64,000 nt of DNA from Sphingobium chlorophenolicum (GTDB taxonomy: Bacteria; Pseudomonadota; Alphaproteobacteria; Sphingomonadales; Sphingomonadaceae): positions 62,001 through 126,000 of the forward strand of contig NZ_JFHR01000009.1 in assembly GCF_000722875.1 (NCBI RefSeq), given 5' to 3'. Below are positions 16,435 to 24,721 of this stretch, in pieces. The notes below the pieces were generated by a model that saw only the letters and a list, made by a program, of their open reading frames with translations, did not search any database and was not told the origin of the DNA. Within the stretch, counting starts at the first letter, position 1; every line of letters begins with the position of its first letter. The position numbers and the translations under genes were made by a program.

Positions 16435-17526
16435 TTAAATTTTCCGCACCCAGTTCGCCGGATCGGCCACCGTGCCGCGCTGGATGCCGGTCAGGTCGGC
16501 GCGCAGCCCTTCGGTCACAATGCCGCCGTCGCCATTGCCGATGGTGAAGTCGCCATTGACGCTCTTCACCGTGCCGATGGCGGTCACGACCGCCGCCGTG
16601 CCGCAGGCGAAGGCTTCGCGCAGCTTGCCGCTGGCGGCGTCGGCGCGCCACTGGGCGAAGCTGTACAGTTCCTCGCGCACCTCATGCCCCTTGGCGCGGG
16701 CGAGCGAGATGATGCTGTTGCGGGTGATGCCCGGCAGGATCGTGCCGGACAACGGCGGGGTAACGATCGACCCGTCGTCCATCACGAAGAAGACGTTCAT
16801 GCCGCCCAGTTCCTCGACCCACTTGTTCTCGGCAGCATCAAGGAAGACGACCTGATCGCAACCATGCTGGATCGCTTCCTTCTGCGCCACCAGCGAAGCC
16901 GCATAGTTGCCGCCGCACTTGGCCGCGCCGGTGCCGCCCCGCGCGGCGCGGGTGAAATGTTCCGACACCCAGAGCGTGACCGCCTTCTTGCCGCCCTTGA
17001 AATAAGCGCCCGCAGGCGAAGCGATGACGCAGAAAATATATTCGTTCGCCGGACGCACGCCCAGGAAGGTCTCACTCGCGAACATGAAGGGGCGCAGATA
17101 GAGGCTGCCCTCGCCGCCCGGAATCCAGTCGGCATCGGTATTCACCAGCAATTCGACCGCTTCCAGGAACAACTCTTCGGGCAGGACAGGCATCGCCATG
17201 CGCTCGGCCGATTCGGCGAAGCGACGGGCATTTTCCTCCGGCCGGAACATGGCGATGCTGCCGTCCCCCAGTCGATAGGCCTTCATGCCTTCGAAGATTT
17301 CCTGCGCATAATGCAGCACGGCGCAGGCGGGATCGAGCTGGAACGGTTCGCGGGGACCGATGGCGTGGCTGTGCCAGCCCTGCCCCTCCGTATAGCGAAT
17401 CGTCACCATATGGTCGGTGAAGAGCTTTCCGAAGCCGGGGTCCGCCAGCAACACGGCGCGCTGGTCAGCCGGTACGGCCTTGCCGCTGCGGGTGACGGTG
17501 AAGCGCGATGTCTGCTGGACGTCCAT
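16435..17526 (-). CDS. ilvE: Branched-chain amino acid aminotransferase
   Basis: The 363-residue PLP enzyme (fold type IV) transfers the amino group between glutamate and the keto acids of leucine, isoleucine and valine. The PLP lysine is Lys203 in GAAKCGGNYAASL. Also seen are LHYAQEIFEGMKAYR and RPEENARRFAESAERM, typical of the longer BCAT group II form. Length is normal. It is divergent from the threonine aldolase gene across about 155 bases, which should contain both promoters. Confidence 0.96.
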   Translation of the reverse strand: MDVQQTSRFTVTRSGKAVPADQRAVLLADPGFGKLFTDHMVTIRYTEGQGWHSHAIGPREPFQLDPACAVLHYAQEIFEGMKAYRLGDGSIAMFRPEENARRFAESAERMAMPVLPEELFLEAVELLVNTDADWIPGGEGSLYLRPFMFASETFLGVRPANEYIFCVIASPAGAYFKGGKKAVTLWVSEHFTRAARGGTGAAKCGGNYAASLVAQKEAIQHGCDQVVFLDAAENKWVEELGGMNVFFVMDDGSIVTPPLSGTILPGITRNSIISLARAKGHEVREELYSFAQWRADAASGKLREAFACGTAAVVTAIGTVKSVNGDFTIGNGDGGIVTEGLRADLTGIQRGTVADPANWVRKI

Positions 17527-17681
17527 GACGAAAAACTCCTTTGGGTTGGACGGGGCCGCCTATGTCACAGTTGGCGGCGCGAAACAATCGGTCAATATTA
17601 CTGACCCATATGCATTGCCATAGCCGATCCGATCCGGGTGGCATCTTGGCGCTGGAATGCGGCGCGGCTATCCTCTGTTCC

Positions 17682-18698
17682 ATGCACTTTTTTTCCGACA
17701 ATGCGACGCCGGTCTGCCCGGAGGTCATGGCCGCGATCATGGCCGCCGACCGGGCCGACCATGGCTATGACGGCGATGACTGGAGCGCCCGGCTGAACGG
17801 GGCCTTTTCCGACCTGTTCGGGACGGACGCGACAGCGCTGTGGATCGCGACCGGGACAGCGGCGAACAGCATCGCGCTGGCCTGCCTCTGCCCGCCCTAT
17901 GGCGGCGTGATCTGCCATGAGGAGGCGCATATCGTCGTCGACGAATGCGGCGCGCCGGGCTTCTACACCCATGGCGCGAGCCTGATGGCGCTGCCCGGAG
18001 CAGGCGCGAAACTTTCACCCGACGCCGTGACCGAACGGCTGAAGGCGATACGCCCCGATGTGCATCAGGTGCCGGCGCGGGCGATCAGCATCACCCAGGC
18101 GACCGAATATGGGCTGGCCTACACCCCCGGCGAGGTGGCGGCGCTGGGCGCCGTTGCGCGGGAGCATGGGTTGGGTTTCCATATGGACGGGGCGCGCTTC
18201 GCCAATGCGGTAGCGCATCTGGGCTGCCATCCGGGCGACGTGACCTGGCGGGCGGGGGTCGACATCCTCTCCTTCGGCTGCGTCAAGAATGGCGGGATGA
18301 TCGGGGAGGCGCTGGTCTTCTTCGGCGACCGGGCGGAGGCGCGGGCGGCGGAGGCGGCTCGCTGGCGCAAGCGGGCCGGGCATCTCTTTTCCAAGGGGCG
18401 CTATCTGGCGGCGCAGTTGCTGGCGATGATGGAGGGCGACCTCTGGCTGCGCAATGCGCGGGCGGCCAATGCGGCGGCGCAGGCGCTCGCGGAGGGAGCG
18501 GCGAGGCGGTTGCTGCATCCGGTCGAGGCCAATGAGCTGTTCCTGCGGCTGAGCGAAGCGGAAAGGGCGCGGTTGCGGGCGCAGGGCTTCGATTTCTACG
18601 ACTGGGGCACGGATGCGGCGCGGCTAGTCACCAACTGGTCGCAGGATGCCGCCAGCGTGCAGCCCCTGGCCGACGCGCTGAGGGCGTTGGAGAAATGA
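17682..18698 (+). CDS. ltaE: Threonine aldolase-family PLP enzyme (beta-eliminating lyase)
   Basis: A 338-residue fold type I PLP protein. MHFFSDNATPVCPEVMAAI at the start, the stacking His in CHEEAHIVVDECG, HMDGARFANA, and the PLP Lys202 in SFGCVKNGGM are features of low-specificity L-threonine aldolases, which cleave threonine or allo-threonine to glycine and acetaldehyde. The longer in-frame start upstream has no family support. Its stop overlaps the next gene's start (ATGA), so it is coupled to the DMT transporter, which may export an amino acid or metabolite. Confidence 0.88.
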   Translation: MHFFSDNATPVCPEVMAAIMAADRADHGYDGDDWSARLNGAFSDLFGTDATALWIATGTAANSIALACLCPPYGGVICHEEAHIVVDECGAPGFYTHGASLMALPGAGAKLSPDAVTERLKAIRPDVHQVPARAISITQATEYGLAYTPGEVAALGAVAREHGLGFHMDGARFANAVAHLGCHPGDVTWRAGVDILSFGCVKNGGMIGEALVFFGDRAEARAAEAARWRKRAGHLFSKGRYLAAQLLAMMEGDLWLRNARAANAAAQALAEGAARRLLHPVEANELFLRLSEAERARLRAQGFDFYDWGTDAARLVTNWSQDAASVQPLADALRALEK

Positions 18699-19579
18699 GC
18701 GAGGGCAAGGGCGTCGTCCTGCCCTTCATCCTCGTCACGCTGATCTGGAGTTCGACCTGGATCGTCATCCGCGATCAGTTGGGCAGCGTGCCGCCAAGCT
18801 GGTCGGTCTGCTACCGCTTCCTGCTGGCGGGGGTGGCCATGGCGATCTTCGCCAAGGCACGCCGCGTGCCGTTGAACATCGGTGGCCGGGGGCTGGTCTT
18901 TGCCGGGCTGCTGGGGGTGGCGCAGTTCGTGATGAACTTCAACTTCGTCTATCGCGCAGAGCATTTTCTGACATCCGGCGTGGTGGCGGTGGTCTATGCG
19001 ATGCTGCTGATCCCCAACAGCATCCTCGCCTATCTCTTCTTCCGCCAACCGGTGGGCCGGGCGTTCGTCGCGGGGTCGGTGGTGGCGGTCGCGGGAATCG
19101 CGCTGATGCTGGCGCATGAGGCGGCGAGCGTGCGGTCGGACGGTGTGCTGCTAGGCGCGGCCTTGGCAGTCGCCGGGCTGTTGAGCGCGTCGGTCGCCAA
19201 TGTGATGCAGGGGATGGAGATCGCCCGGCGGCTGCCGATGGTGGCGGTGCTCGCATGGGCGATGCTGATCGGCGCGGCGGTGGATGGGCTGTTCGCCTGG
19301 GTCACGGTCGGGCCGCCGGTAGTGGAGGCGCGGTGGAGCTATCTGGCCGGGATCGCATGGCTGGGGCTGGCGGGTTCGGTCGTGACCTTCCCGCTTTATT
19401 TCCGGCTGATCCAGAGGATGGGCGCGGGACGGGCGGCCTATACCAGCGTGCTGATCCCGGTGATCGCGATGCTGATCTCCACGCTGGCGGAGGGTTATCG
19501 CTGGACCGCGCTGGCGGGTGCCGGTGCGCTGCTGGCGATGGCAGGGATGGTCGTGGCGCTGCGGACCAAGCAGGTTTAG
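18695..19579 (+). CDS. DMT-family (EamA) transporter
   Basis: The 294-residue membrane protein has about ten hydrophobic helices in two repeated EamA halves (start FILVTLIWSSTWIVIRDQLG; second half from about residue 150). This superfamily exports amino acids, metabolites or drugs across the inner membrane. Coupling to a threonine aldolase-type gene suggests an amino-acid-related substrate, but this is only inferred from position. Confidence 0.92.
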   Translation: MSEGKGVVLPFILVTLIWSSTWIVIRDQLGSVPPSWSVCYRFLLAGVAMAIFAKARRVPLNIGGRGLVFAGLLGVAQFVMNFNFVYRAEHFLTSGVVAVVYAMLLIPNSILAYLFFRQPVGRAFVAGSVVAVAGIALMLAHEAASVRSDGVLLGAALAVAGLLSASVANVMQGMEIARRLPMVAVLAWAMLIGAAVDGLFAWVTVGPPVVEARWSYLAGIAWLGLAGSVVTFPLYFRLIQRMGAGRAAYTSVLIPVIAMLISTLAEGYRWTALAGAGALLAMAGMVVALRTKQV

Positions 19580-19586
19580 GCGCGAC

Positions 19587-19652
19587 GTGCTCCTGCAAAG
19601 GCAGGAGCCCAGTTCAGACGGCGGGACTGGGCTCCTGCCTTCGCAGGAGCAC
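19587..19652. repeat. Intergenic palindromic repeat, family C copy 2
   Basis: Arms GTGCTCCTGCAAAGGCAGGA and TCCTGCCTTCGCAGGAGCAC around a short centre (CAGTTCAGACGGCGGGACTG). Same family as the unit near 7.35 kb. It separates the DMT transporter gene from a convergent small open frame. Confidence 0.9.
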
Positions 19653-19677
19653 GGTATCTATTGGTGCGGGATAATCC

Positions 19678-19833
19678 TTAACGGCGCATGCCCTGCTGGT
19701 AGAGGCGCTTCGCCGCATTCACCCGGTCGATCAGGCTGGCGAGCGGGACCGGGGCGGAGACGGCGCGTTCGGGCAGGGTCAGACCGTTGATGCGCTGACC
19801 CAAGACGGTGAAGGCGTGATCGAAACGGTCCAT
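19678..19833 (-). CDS. Possible 51-residue small protein
   Basis: A short frame encodes a 51-residue peptide starting MDRFDHAFTVLGQRINGLT and ending LYQQGMRR. It has an AAAGAG ribosome site seven bases before the ATG, GC-rich third positions like its neighbours, and lies alone in a gap of about 340 bases between the DMT transporter and the SDR gene. No signal peptide, transmembrane helix or known motif is seen. It may be cotranscribed with the SDR gene upstream on the same strand. Support is the ribosome site and codon pattern only. Confidence 0.5.
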   Translation of the reverse strand: MDRFDHAFTVLGQRINGLTLPERAVSAPVPLASLIDRVNAAKRLYQQGMRR

Positions 19834-19923
19834 CTCTTTAGTCCCCGAAAGCTGACAGGACAGCCATCGGACAGGGATGGTTAAGAAGACGTTAGCGATA
19901 TCCTGGCTTTGCGGCAGGCCGAG

Positions 19924-20721
19924 TCAGAGGCAGGCGGGCAACCCCTCGCGATAGGTTGGATATCGGGGGGACCAGCCCAGCAAGCGCTTGGCCCGACCGT
20001 TCGCGACGCGCCGGTTTTCTGCATAGAAGGACTGCGCCATGGGCGTGAGCTGCGCCTCTTCAAGCGTCAGGAGCGGCGGCAGGGGCATGCCGAGCATGGC
20101 GCTGGCGGCTTCGATCAGCCGGTTCTGCGCGCAGGGCAGATCGTCCGAAAGATTGTAGATGCCCGGCGGTCCCTGGTAGAGAGAGGCGGCGATGCCCGCG
20201 ACGATGTCGTCGACATGGGCACGGCTGAACACCTGGTCGGGCAGGTCGATGCGATGCGCCCTCCCCTGCCGCACGCGGTCCAGCACCGAGCGTCCAGGGC
20301 CGTAGATGCCCGGCAGGCGGAAGCGCCGCATGTCGGCGCGCAGTTCGCCCCAATCGGCATCGGCTTGCGCCCTGACGGCGCGGCGGCCCCGGCGGAGAGG
20401 AGTGGCTTCATCCACCCATGCGCCCGCCGCATCGCCATAGACGCCGGTGGAGGAGAGATAGCCGGTCCAGATTGCAGGCGCGGCGGCGATGGCCGCGCCG
20501 TAGCGGGTGAGGACGGGGTCTGCATCGCCTTCGGGCGGGACGGAGGAGAGGATATGGCTGGCCTGCGCGATGGCAACGCGGACGGCGTTTTCGTCATCGA
20601 AGGCCAGCGCTTCGGCATCGGCGGTGCGGCGGACGCCGGTGATGCGCCAACCTTCTTCGCGAAGGCGCACAGCCAAGCGGGAAGCGGTGTAGCCCTGCCC
20701 CAGAATGAGCATATGCGGCAT
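19924..20721 (-). CDS. NAD-dependent epimerase/dehydratase-like SDR protein
   Basis: The 265-residue protein starts with a Rossmann-like MLILGQGYTASRLAVRL (GxGxxxxxL) and contains YLSSTGVYGDAAGAWVDE and RLPGIYGPGRS, typical of atypical extended SDR proteins of the YeeZ type. The substrate is unknown. The gene starts 13 bases after sufA and so is probably the last gene of the suf transcript, although nothing in its sequence ties it to Fe-S assembly. Confidence 0.85.
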   Translation of the reverse strand: MPHMLILGQGYTASRLAVRLREEGWRITGVRRTADAEALAFDDENAVRVAIAQASHILSSVPPEGDADPVLTRYGAAIAAAPAIWTGYLSSTGVYGDAAGAWVDEATPLRRGRRAVRAQADADWGELRADMRRFRLPGIYGPGRSVLDRVRQGRAHRIDLPDQVFSRAHVDDIVAGIAASLYQGPPGIYNLSDDLPCAQNRLIEAASAMLGMPLPPLLTLEEAQLTPMAQSFYAENRRVANGRAKRLLGWSPRYPTYREGLPACL

Positions 20722-20734
20722 GAACCGCTATCCC

Positions 20735-21094
20735 TCAGACCGTGAAGCTCTCGCCGCAGCCGCAACTGCCCTTGGCATTGGGGTTGCTGAAGACGAAGCC
20801 CGCGGTGAAATCGTCCTCCACCCAGTCCATGGTCGAACCGACCAGATAGAGCACCGACGCGCCGTCGATATAGAAGGTGCCGCCGGGGGTTTCGATCTTC
20901 TCGTCGAACTTGGCTTCCTCGCTCACATAGTCGACCGAATAGGCGAGGCCCGAACAGCCCCGGCGCGGCGTCGACAGCTTGACCCCGATGGTGCCTTCGG
21001 GCGCCTGCGCCATCAGGTCGGCGATGCGCTGCTCGGCGGCTGGCGTCAGGATGACGGCAGCGGGGCGGGCGCGGATTTTCGTCTCAACAGTCAT
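20735..21094 (-). CDS. sufA: Fe-S cluster assembly A-type carrier
   Basis: The 119-residue product is an A-type (HesB/IscA/SufA) scaffold or carrier for Fe-S clusters. The three conserved cysteines are Cys47 (RRGCSGLAY) and Cys111 and Cys113 (GSCGCGESF). The ATG chosen overlaps the stop of sufT (ATGA), which indicates coupled translation; a longer start inside sufT adds residues with no family match. It is the last clear suf gene of the operon. Confidence 0.95.
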   Translation of the reverse strand: MTVETKIRARPAAVILTPAAEQRIADLMAQAPEGTIGVKLSTPRRGCSGLAYSVDYVSEEAKFDEKIETPGGTFYIDGASVLYLVGSTMDWVEDDFTAGFVFSNPNAKGSCGCGESFTV

Positions 21095-21546
21095 CAGAGC
21101 ATTCCCAGTTCGAGCTTGGCTTCGTCCGACATTTTCTGCGGATCCCATGGCGGATCCCAGACGAGGTTCACCTGCGCATCGCCCACGCCCGGCACCGCAC
21201 CGACGCGCAGTTCGACTTCGCCGGGCATGGATTCAGCGACGGGGCAGTGCGGCGTGGTCAGCGTCATGGTGACGACCGCATGGCCATCCTCCGTCACGTC
21301 GACGCCGTAGACGAGGCCCAGATCATAGATGTTGACCGGAATTTCCGGGTCGTAAATTTCCTTGAGCGCGTCGATGATCGCATCGTACAGGCTGCCGCCG
21401 GGTTCGCCGACGGGCGTTTCGGCGGGTTTCTGTGCGAGGAAGCCATCCAGATAATCGCGCTGGCGGGGTTCCTCTTCGACACGCACCTTGGGCGGGGTTT
21501 CGACCGCCTCGACCTCTTCCACCATTATCTTCCGCTCTTCGCTCAT
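21094..21546 (-). CDS. sufT: SUF-associated DUF59/MIP18 protein
   Basis: The 150-residue protein has an acidic N-terminal extension of about 45 residues and a DUF59 domain with LKEIYDPEIPVNIYDLGLVYG and TLTTPHCPVAESMPGE, including the conserved Cys in the TPHCP motif. This family helps Fe-S cluster maturation in cells using SUF. The gene overlaps both neighbours by four bases (sufS before, sufA after). Confidence 0.93.
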   Translation of the reverse strand: MSEERKIMVEEVEAVETPPKVRVEEEPRQRDYLDGFLAQKPAETPVGEPGGSLYDAIIDALKEIYDPEIPVNIYDLGLVYGVDVTEDGHAVVTMTLTTPHCPVAESMPGEVELRVGAVPGVGDAQVNLVWDPPWDPQKMSDEAKLELGML

Positions 21547-22757
21547 CCGAAGATTTTCCTTACCCGTTCAATGCCTTTGACCAGCGCATCCACATCGCTT
21601 TCGTCGCTGTAGATGCCGAAGCTGGCCCGTGCGGTCGCCTCAACGCCGAGATGGCGCATCAGCGGCTGCGCGCAATGATGCCCCGCCCTTATGGCAACGC
21701 CCGTTTCGTCCAATATGGTGCCTACATCGTGCGGATGCACCCCCTCGACCTCGAAAGAGAGAATTCCGGCGCTGTCCTCCGGCCCGAAGACGCGGACGCT
21801 GTTCAGGCTTTCCAGCGCGGCCCGCGCTTTCCCGACCAGCGCGCATTCATGGGCGTGGATCGCGTCCAGGCCGATGGCCTGCACATAATCGATCGCCGCC
21901 AACAGGCCGACGACGCCGGTGATGTGCGGCGTTCCCGCCTCGAACCGGGTGGGAGGAGGGGCGTAGGTGGTTTTTTCGAACGTCACCTTGTCGATCATCG
22001 ACCCGCCGCCCTGATAGGGGGGCATGGCGTCCAGCAATTCCTTCCGTCCCCAGAGCGCGCCTATGCCGGTCGGGCCATAAAGCTTGTGCGCGGAAAAGAC
22101 GTAGAAGTCGCAGTCCAGCGCCTGCACGTCGACAGCGAGGCGCGGCACGGCCTGACAGCCGTCGATCAGGATTTTCGCGCCGACGCTGTGCGCGATGTCG
22201 GCGGCGCGGCGGACGTCGAGCACGCTGCCCAGCACGTTCGACACATGGGCCAGCGCGACCATCTTGTGCGCGGGGGTGATCATGGCGGCCATGGCGTCAA
22301 GGTCGATCTTGCCGTCCGGGGTGAGCAGCACCACGTCGATCTGCGCGCCGACTTTCTCCGCCGCGATCTGCCAGGGGACGATGTTGCTGTGATGCTCCAG
22401 CATCGAAAGCAGGATGCGGTCGCCGCCCTTGAGCTGCGTGCCAGCCCAGCATTGGGCGACGAGGTTGATGCCCTCCGTCGCGCCGCGGACATAGACGATC
22501 TCGCTGTCCGACGCCGCGCCGATGAACTGCGCGACCTTGCGGCGGGCGGCTTCATAGGCCAGCGTCATGTTGGCGGAGCGTTCATAGACGCCGCGATGGA
22601 CCGTCGCATAGTCCGGGCCATAGGCGCGGGCGATGGCGTCGATCACCGCGTTGGGCTTCTGCGCGGTGGCGGCGCTGTCCAGATAGTGCCAGTCGCCGAC
22701 GCCGGGGAAATCATCCCTGAGCCGCAAACCTCCGTTCCTGGTGGCAGGCTCCGTCAT
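21543..22757 (-). CDS. sufS: Cysteine desulfurase
   Basis: A 404-residue group II cysteine desulfurase that takes sulfur from cysteine for Fe-S cluster building. The PLP lysine is Lys225 in SAHKLYGPTG, and the catalytic cysteine is Cys362 in RAGHHCAQPLM, in the short-loop context typical of SufS. SufE, its usual sulfur acceptor, is encoded separately near 32 kb. Start and stop overlap sufD and sufT. Confidence 0.96.
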   Translation of the reverse strand: MTEPATRNGGLRLRDDFPGVGDWHYLDSAATAQKPNAVIDAIARAYGPDYATVHRGVYERSANMTLAYEAARRKVAQFIGAASDSEIVYVRGATEGINLVAQCWAGTQLKGGDRILLSMLEHHSNIVPWQIAAEKVGAQIDVVLLTPDGKIDLDAMAAMITPAHKMVALAHVSNVLGSVLDVRRAADIAHSVGAKILIDGCQAVPRLAVDVQALDCDFYVFSAHKLYGPTGIGALWGRKELLDAMPPYQGGGSMIDKVTFEKTTYAPPPTRFEAGTPHITGVVGLLAAIDYVQAIGLDAIHAHECALVGKARAALESLNSVRVFGPEDSAGILSFEVEGVHPHDVGTILDETGVAIRAGHHCAQPLMRHLGVEATARASFGIYSDESDVDALVKGIERVRKIFG

Positions 22758-23506
22758 ACCAGCGTCTCCAGCTTGGCGAGGGCGGCGGCTTCGAGGCTGC
22801 CCTTGACGGCTTCGTCGGCCACATCGTCGAAAACGCCAGCGACGAAGGCCTTCAGCAGCAGCGTCTTGGCCGTCGCCGGGTCCATGCCCCGGCTGGCCAT
22901 GTAGAAGAGGGCCTGTTTATCCAGTTCGCCCACGGTCGCGCCATGGGCGCATTTCACGTCGTCGGCGTAGATTTCCAATTCCGGCTTGGCATTGGCCGTT
23001 GCGGTGCGGTCGAGCAGCATCGCCTTCACCGACTGGAAGGCGTCGGTGCGCTGCGCGTCGCGGGCGACGTTGATGCTGCCCAGATAGCTGCCGGTGGCAT
23101 GCTGGCCCAGGATGGAGCGGATCGTCTGGCCGCTGGTCGCGTCCGGCTGCGCATGGGTGACGGAGGTGATGATCTCCAGCACCTGATCGCCGCCGCCGAT
23201 GATCGCGCCGTTCAGTTCGAAATGGGAACCCTTGCCCAGCGTGACGGCGAAGGTTACGCGGCCCAGCTTTCCGCCGATATTGAGGACGTGGAAGTCGCAG
23301 CGCGCGCCGTCCGCGATGGTGATCGCATAATCATGCACCGCCGCCGCGCCGTCCGCCGCGTCCTGCAACAGATGATGGCGCACGCTTTCCCCGGCGGCGA
23401 CATCGATGCGCGTCGGGGCGGGCGTCGGCCAGACGGTCGCGAGCGCGTCGAGGTCGCTGTAGCGCCATTCCTCGGCCTTGCGCGTGGGAAGGGTGAGCGT
23501 GGTCAC
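22754..23506 (-). CDS. sufD: Fe-S assembly scaffold subunit SufD
   Basis: The 250-residue protein forms part of the SufBC2D scaffold. It shows the beta-helix C-terminal core with VKCAHGATVGELDKQALFYM and SRGMDPATAKTLLLKAF, the hallmark of the SufB/SufD family. It is shorter than enterobacterial SufD because the N-terminal domain is reduced, which is common in alphaproteobacteria. The start is GTG and overlaps the sufC stop (GTGA). Confidence 0.94.
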   Translation of the reverse strand: MTTLTLPTRKAEEWRYSDLDALATVWPTPAPTRIDVAAGESVRHHLLQDAADGAAAVHDYAITIADGARCDFHVLNIGGKLGRVTFAVTLGKGSHFELNGAIIGGGDQVLEIITSVTHAQPDATSGQTIRSILGQHATGSYLGSINVARDAQRTDAFQSVKAMLLDRTATANAKPELEIYADDVKCAHGATVGELDKQALFYMASRGMDPATAKTLLLKAFVAGVFDDVADEAVKGSLEAAALAKLETLV

Positions 23507-24249
23507 GCCGCCGCCACCTCCGCATAGCCTTCGCGTTCCAGTTCCAACGCCAGTTCAGGGCCGCCCGACTTCACGATCCGTCCCCCGGCGAGCACATGGA
23601 CAAAGTCCGGCTTCACATAGTCGAGCAGGCGCTGATAGTGGGTGATCAGCAGCACCGCCTTGTCGGGCTTGCGCATGATGGCGTTTATGCCCGCGCCCAC
23701 GATCTTGAGCGCGTCGATGTCGAGGCCGGAGTCGGTCTCGTCCAATATCGCCAGCTTCGGGTCGAGAATGCCCATCTGCACCATTTCGGCGCGCTTCTTC
23801 TCGCCGCCGGAAAAGCCGACATTCACCGGACGCTTCAGCATCTCCATGTCGAGGCCGAGCAGGGCCGCCTTCTCCTTGGCGAGCTTGATGAATTCGCCGC
23901 CCGACAGCGGTTCCTCGCCCCGCGCCTTGCGCTGGCTGTTCAGGCTCTCGCGCAGGAATTGCAGGTTGGAGACGCCGGGGATTTCGACCGGATATTGGAA
24001 GCCCAGGAACAAGCCCGCGGCGGCGCGCTCGTGCGGCTCCAAGCTGAACAAGTTCACACCGTTAAACGAGGCATCGCCGCCGGTAACCTGATACCCTGGA
24101 CGACCGCCCAGCGTATAGGCCAGCGTCGACTTACCCGCGCCGTTCGGACCCATGATCGCGTGGATTTCGCCCGCCTTGATGGAGAGCGACAGGCCCTTCA
24201 GGATCGCCTTGCCGTCGATTTCGTTGGCGAGATTGTCGATCGTCAGCAT
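23503..24249 (-). CDS. sufC: Fe-S assembly ATPase SufC
   Basis: This 248-residue ABC-type ATPase drives the SufBCD complex. Walker A is GPNGAGKST at residues 34-42, the ABC signature is FSGGEKKRAEM, and Walker B is LAILDETDSGLD. There is no membrane partner, as expected for SufC. The ATG chosen follows a GTG one codon upstream. The gene begins 17 bases after the unknown 151-residue gene. Confidence 0.96.
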   Translation of the reverse strand: MLTIDNLANEIDGKAILKGLSLSIKAGEIHAIMGPNGAGKSTLAYTLGGRPGYQVTGGDASFNGVNLFSLEPHERAAAGLFLGFQYPVEIPGVSNLQFLRESLNSQRKARGEEPLSGGEFIKLAKEKAALLGLDMEMLKRPVNVGFSGGEKKRAEMVQMGILDPKLAILDETDSGLDIDALKIVGAGINAIMRKPDKAVLLITHYQRLLDYVKPDFVHVLAGGRIVKSGGPELALELEREGYAEVAAA

Positions 24250-24265
24250 CACTTATCCCCAAAAC

Positions 24266-24721
24266 TCACTTAGCGTGCGCGCGCTGGAGCGTCCGCGCTG
24301 TCCAGAAGGCCATGTCCCGCACATCGCCGGGCGCGGGGAACAGCGTGTCGATATGGCGCTTGATCGGCATATAGGGCCACCAGTCGGCGCCCGGTTCGGG
24401 CGCGCCCTTTTCCAGCACGCCGGTCACGAATTCGGTCACCGGACCCATGCGGGCGAGGTTGGGGGCCTTCGCCTTGTGGAAGGCCTTGTCGGATTTCAGC
24501 TTCTCCGTGAAGGCGGCGTCGCCCTTGTCCAGCGCGTCCCGGCATTCGGCCTGATAAGCATCCAGATCGCCGAAATCCTTGACGGCGCGGGCCTGGAGTT
24601 CGCCATCCTCCAGATCATAATCCTCTGTCAGGATGCGGATCGCGGCGGTCCATGCCTGGCCATTGCCGACATCCTCCGCGAAATCGGCGAGGGCGTCTTG
24701 GATATCGTCTTCGTCGCTCAA
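24266..24721 (-). CDS. Unknown protein of the suf operon
   Basis: A 151-residue soluble protein with a very acidic N-terminus ([19 protein letters not shown]), mostly helical by appearance, with Trp-rich patches (ADWWPYMP). I recognise no domain and see no cysteine ladder that would bind a cluster. The start is TTG, overlapping the stop of the DUF559 gene (TTGA), and the first internal ATG is not until about residue 92. It lies between sufB and sufC, so a helper role in Fe-S assembly is possible but unproven. The DUF559 insertion may have altered its original 5' end. Confidence 0.75.
   Translation of the reverse strand: MSDEDDIQDALADFAEDVGNGQAWTAAIRILTEDYDLEDGELQARAVKDFGDLDAYQAECRDALDKGDAAFTEKLKSDKAFHKAKAPNLARMGPVTEFVTGVLEKGAPEPGADWWPYMPIKRHIDTLFPAPGDVRDMAFWTARTLQRAHAK

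Noticed and set aside
21432-22904. 490-codon plus-strand frame opposite sufS
   Set aside because: Shadow of sufS, which has intact PLP lysine and catalytic cysteine.
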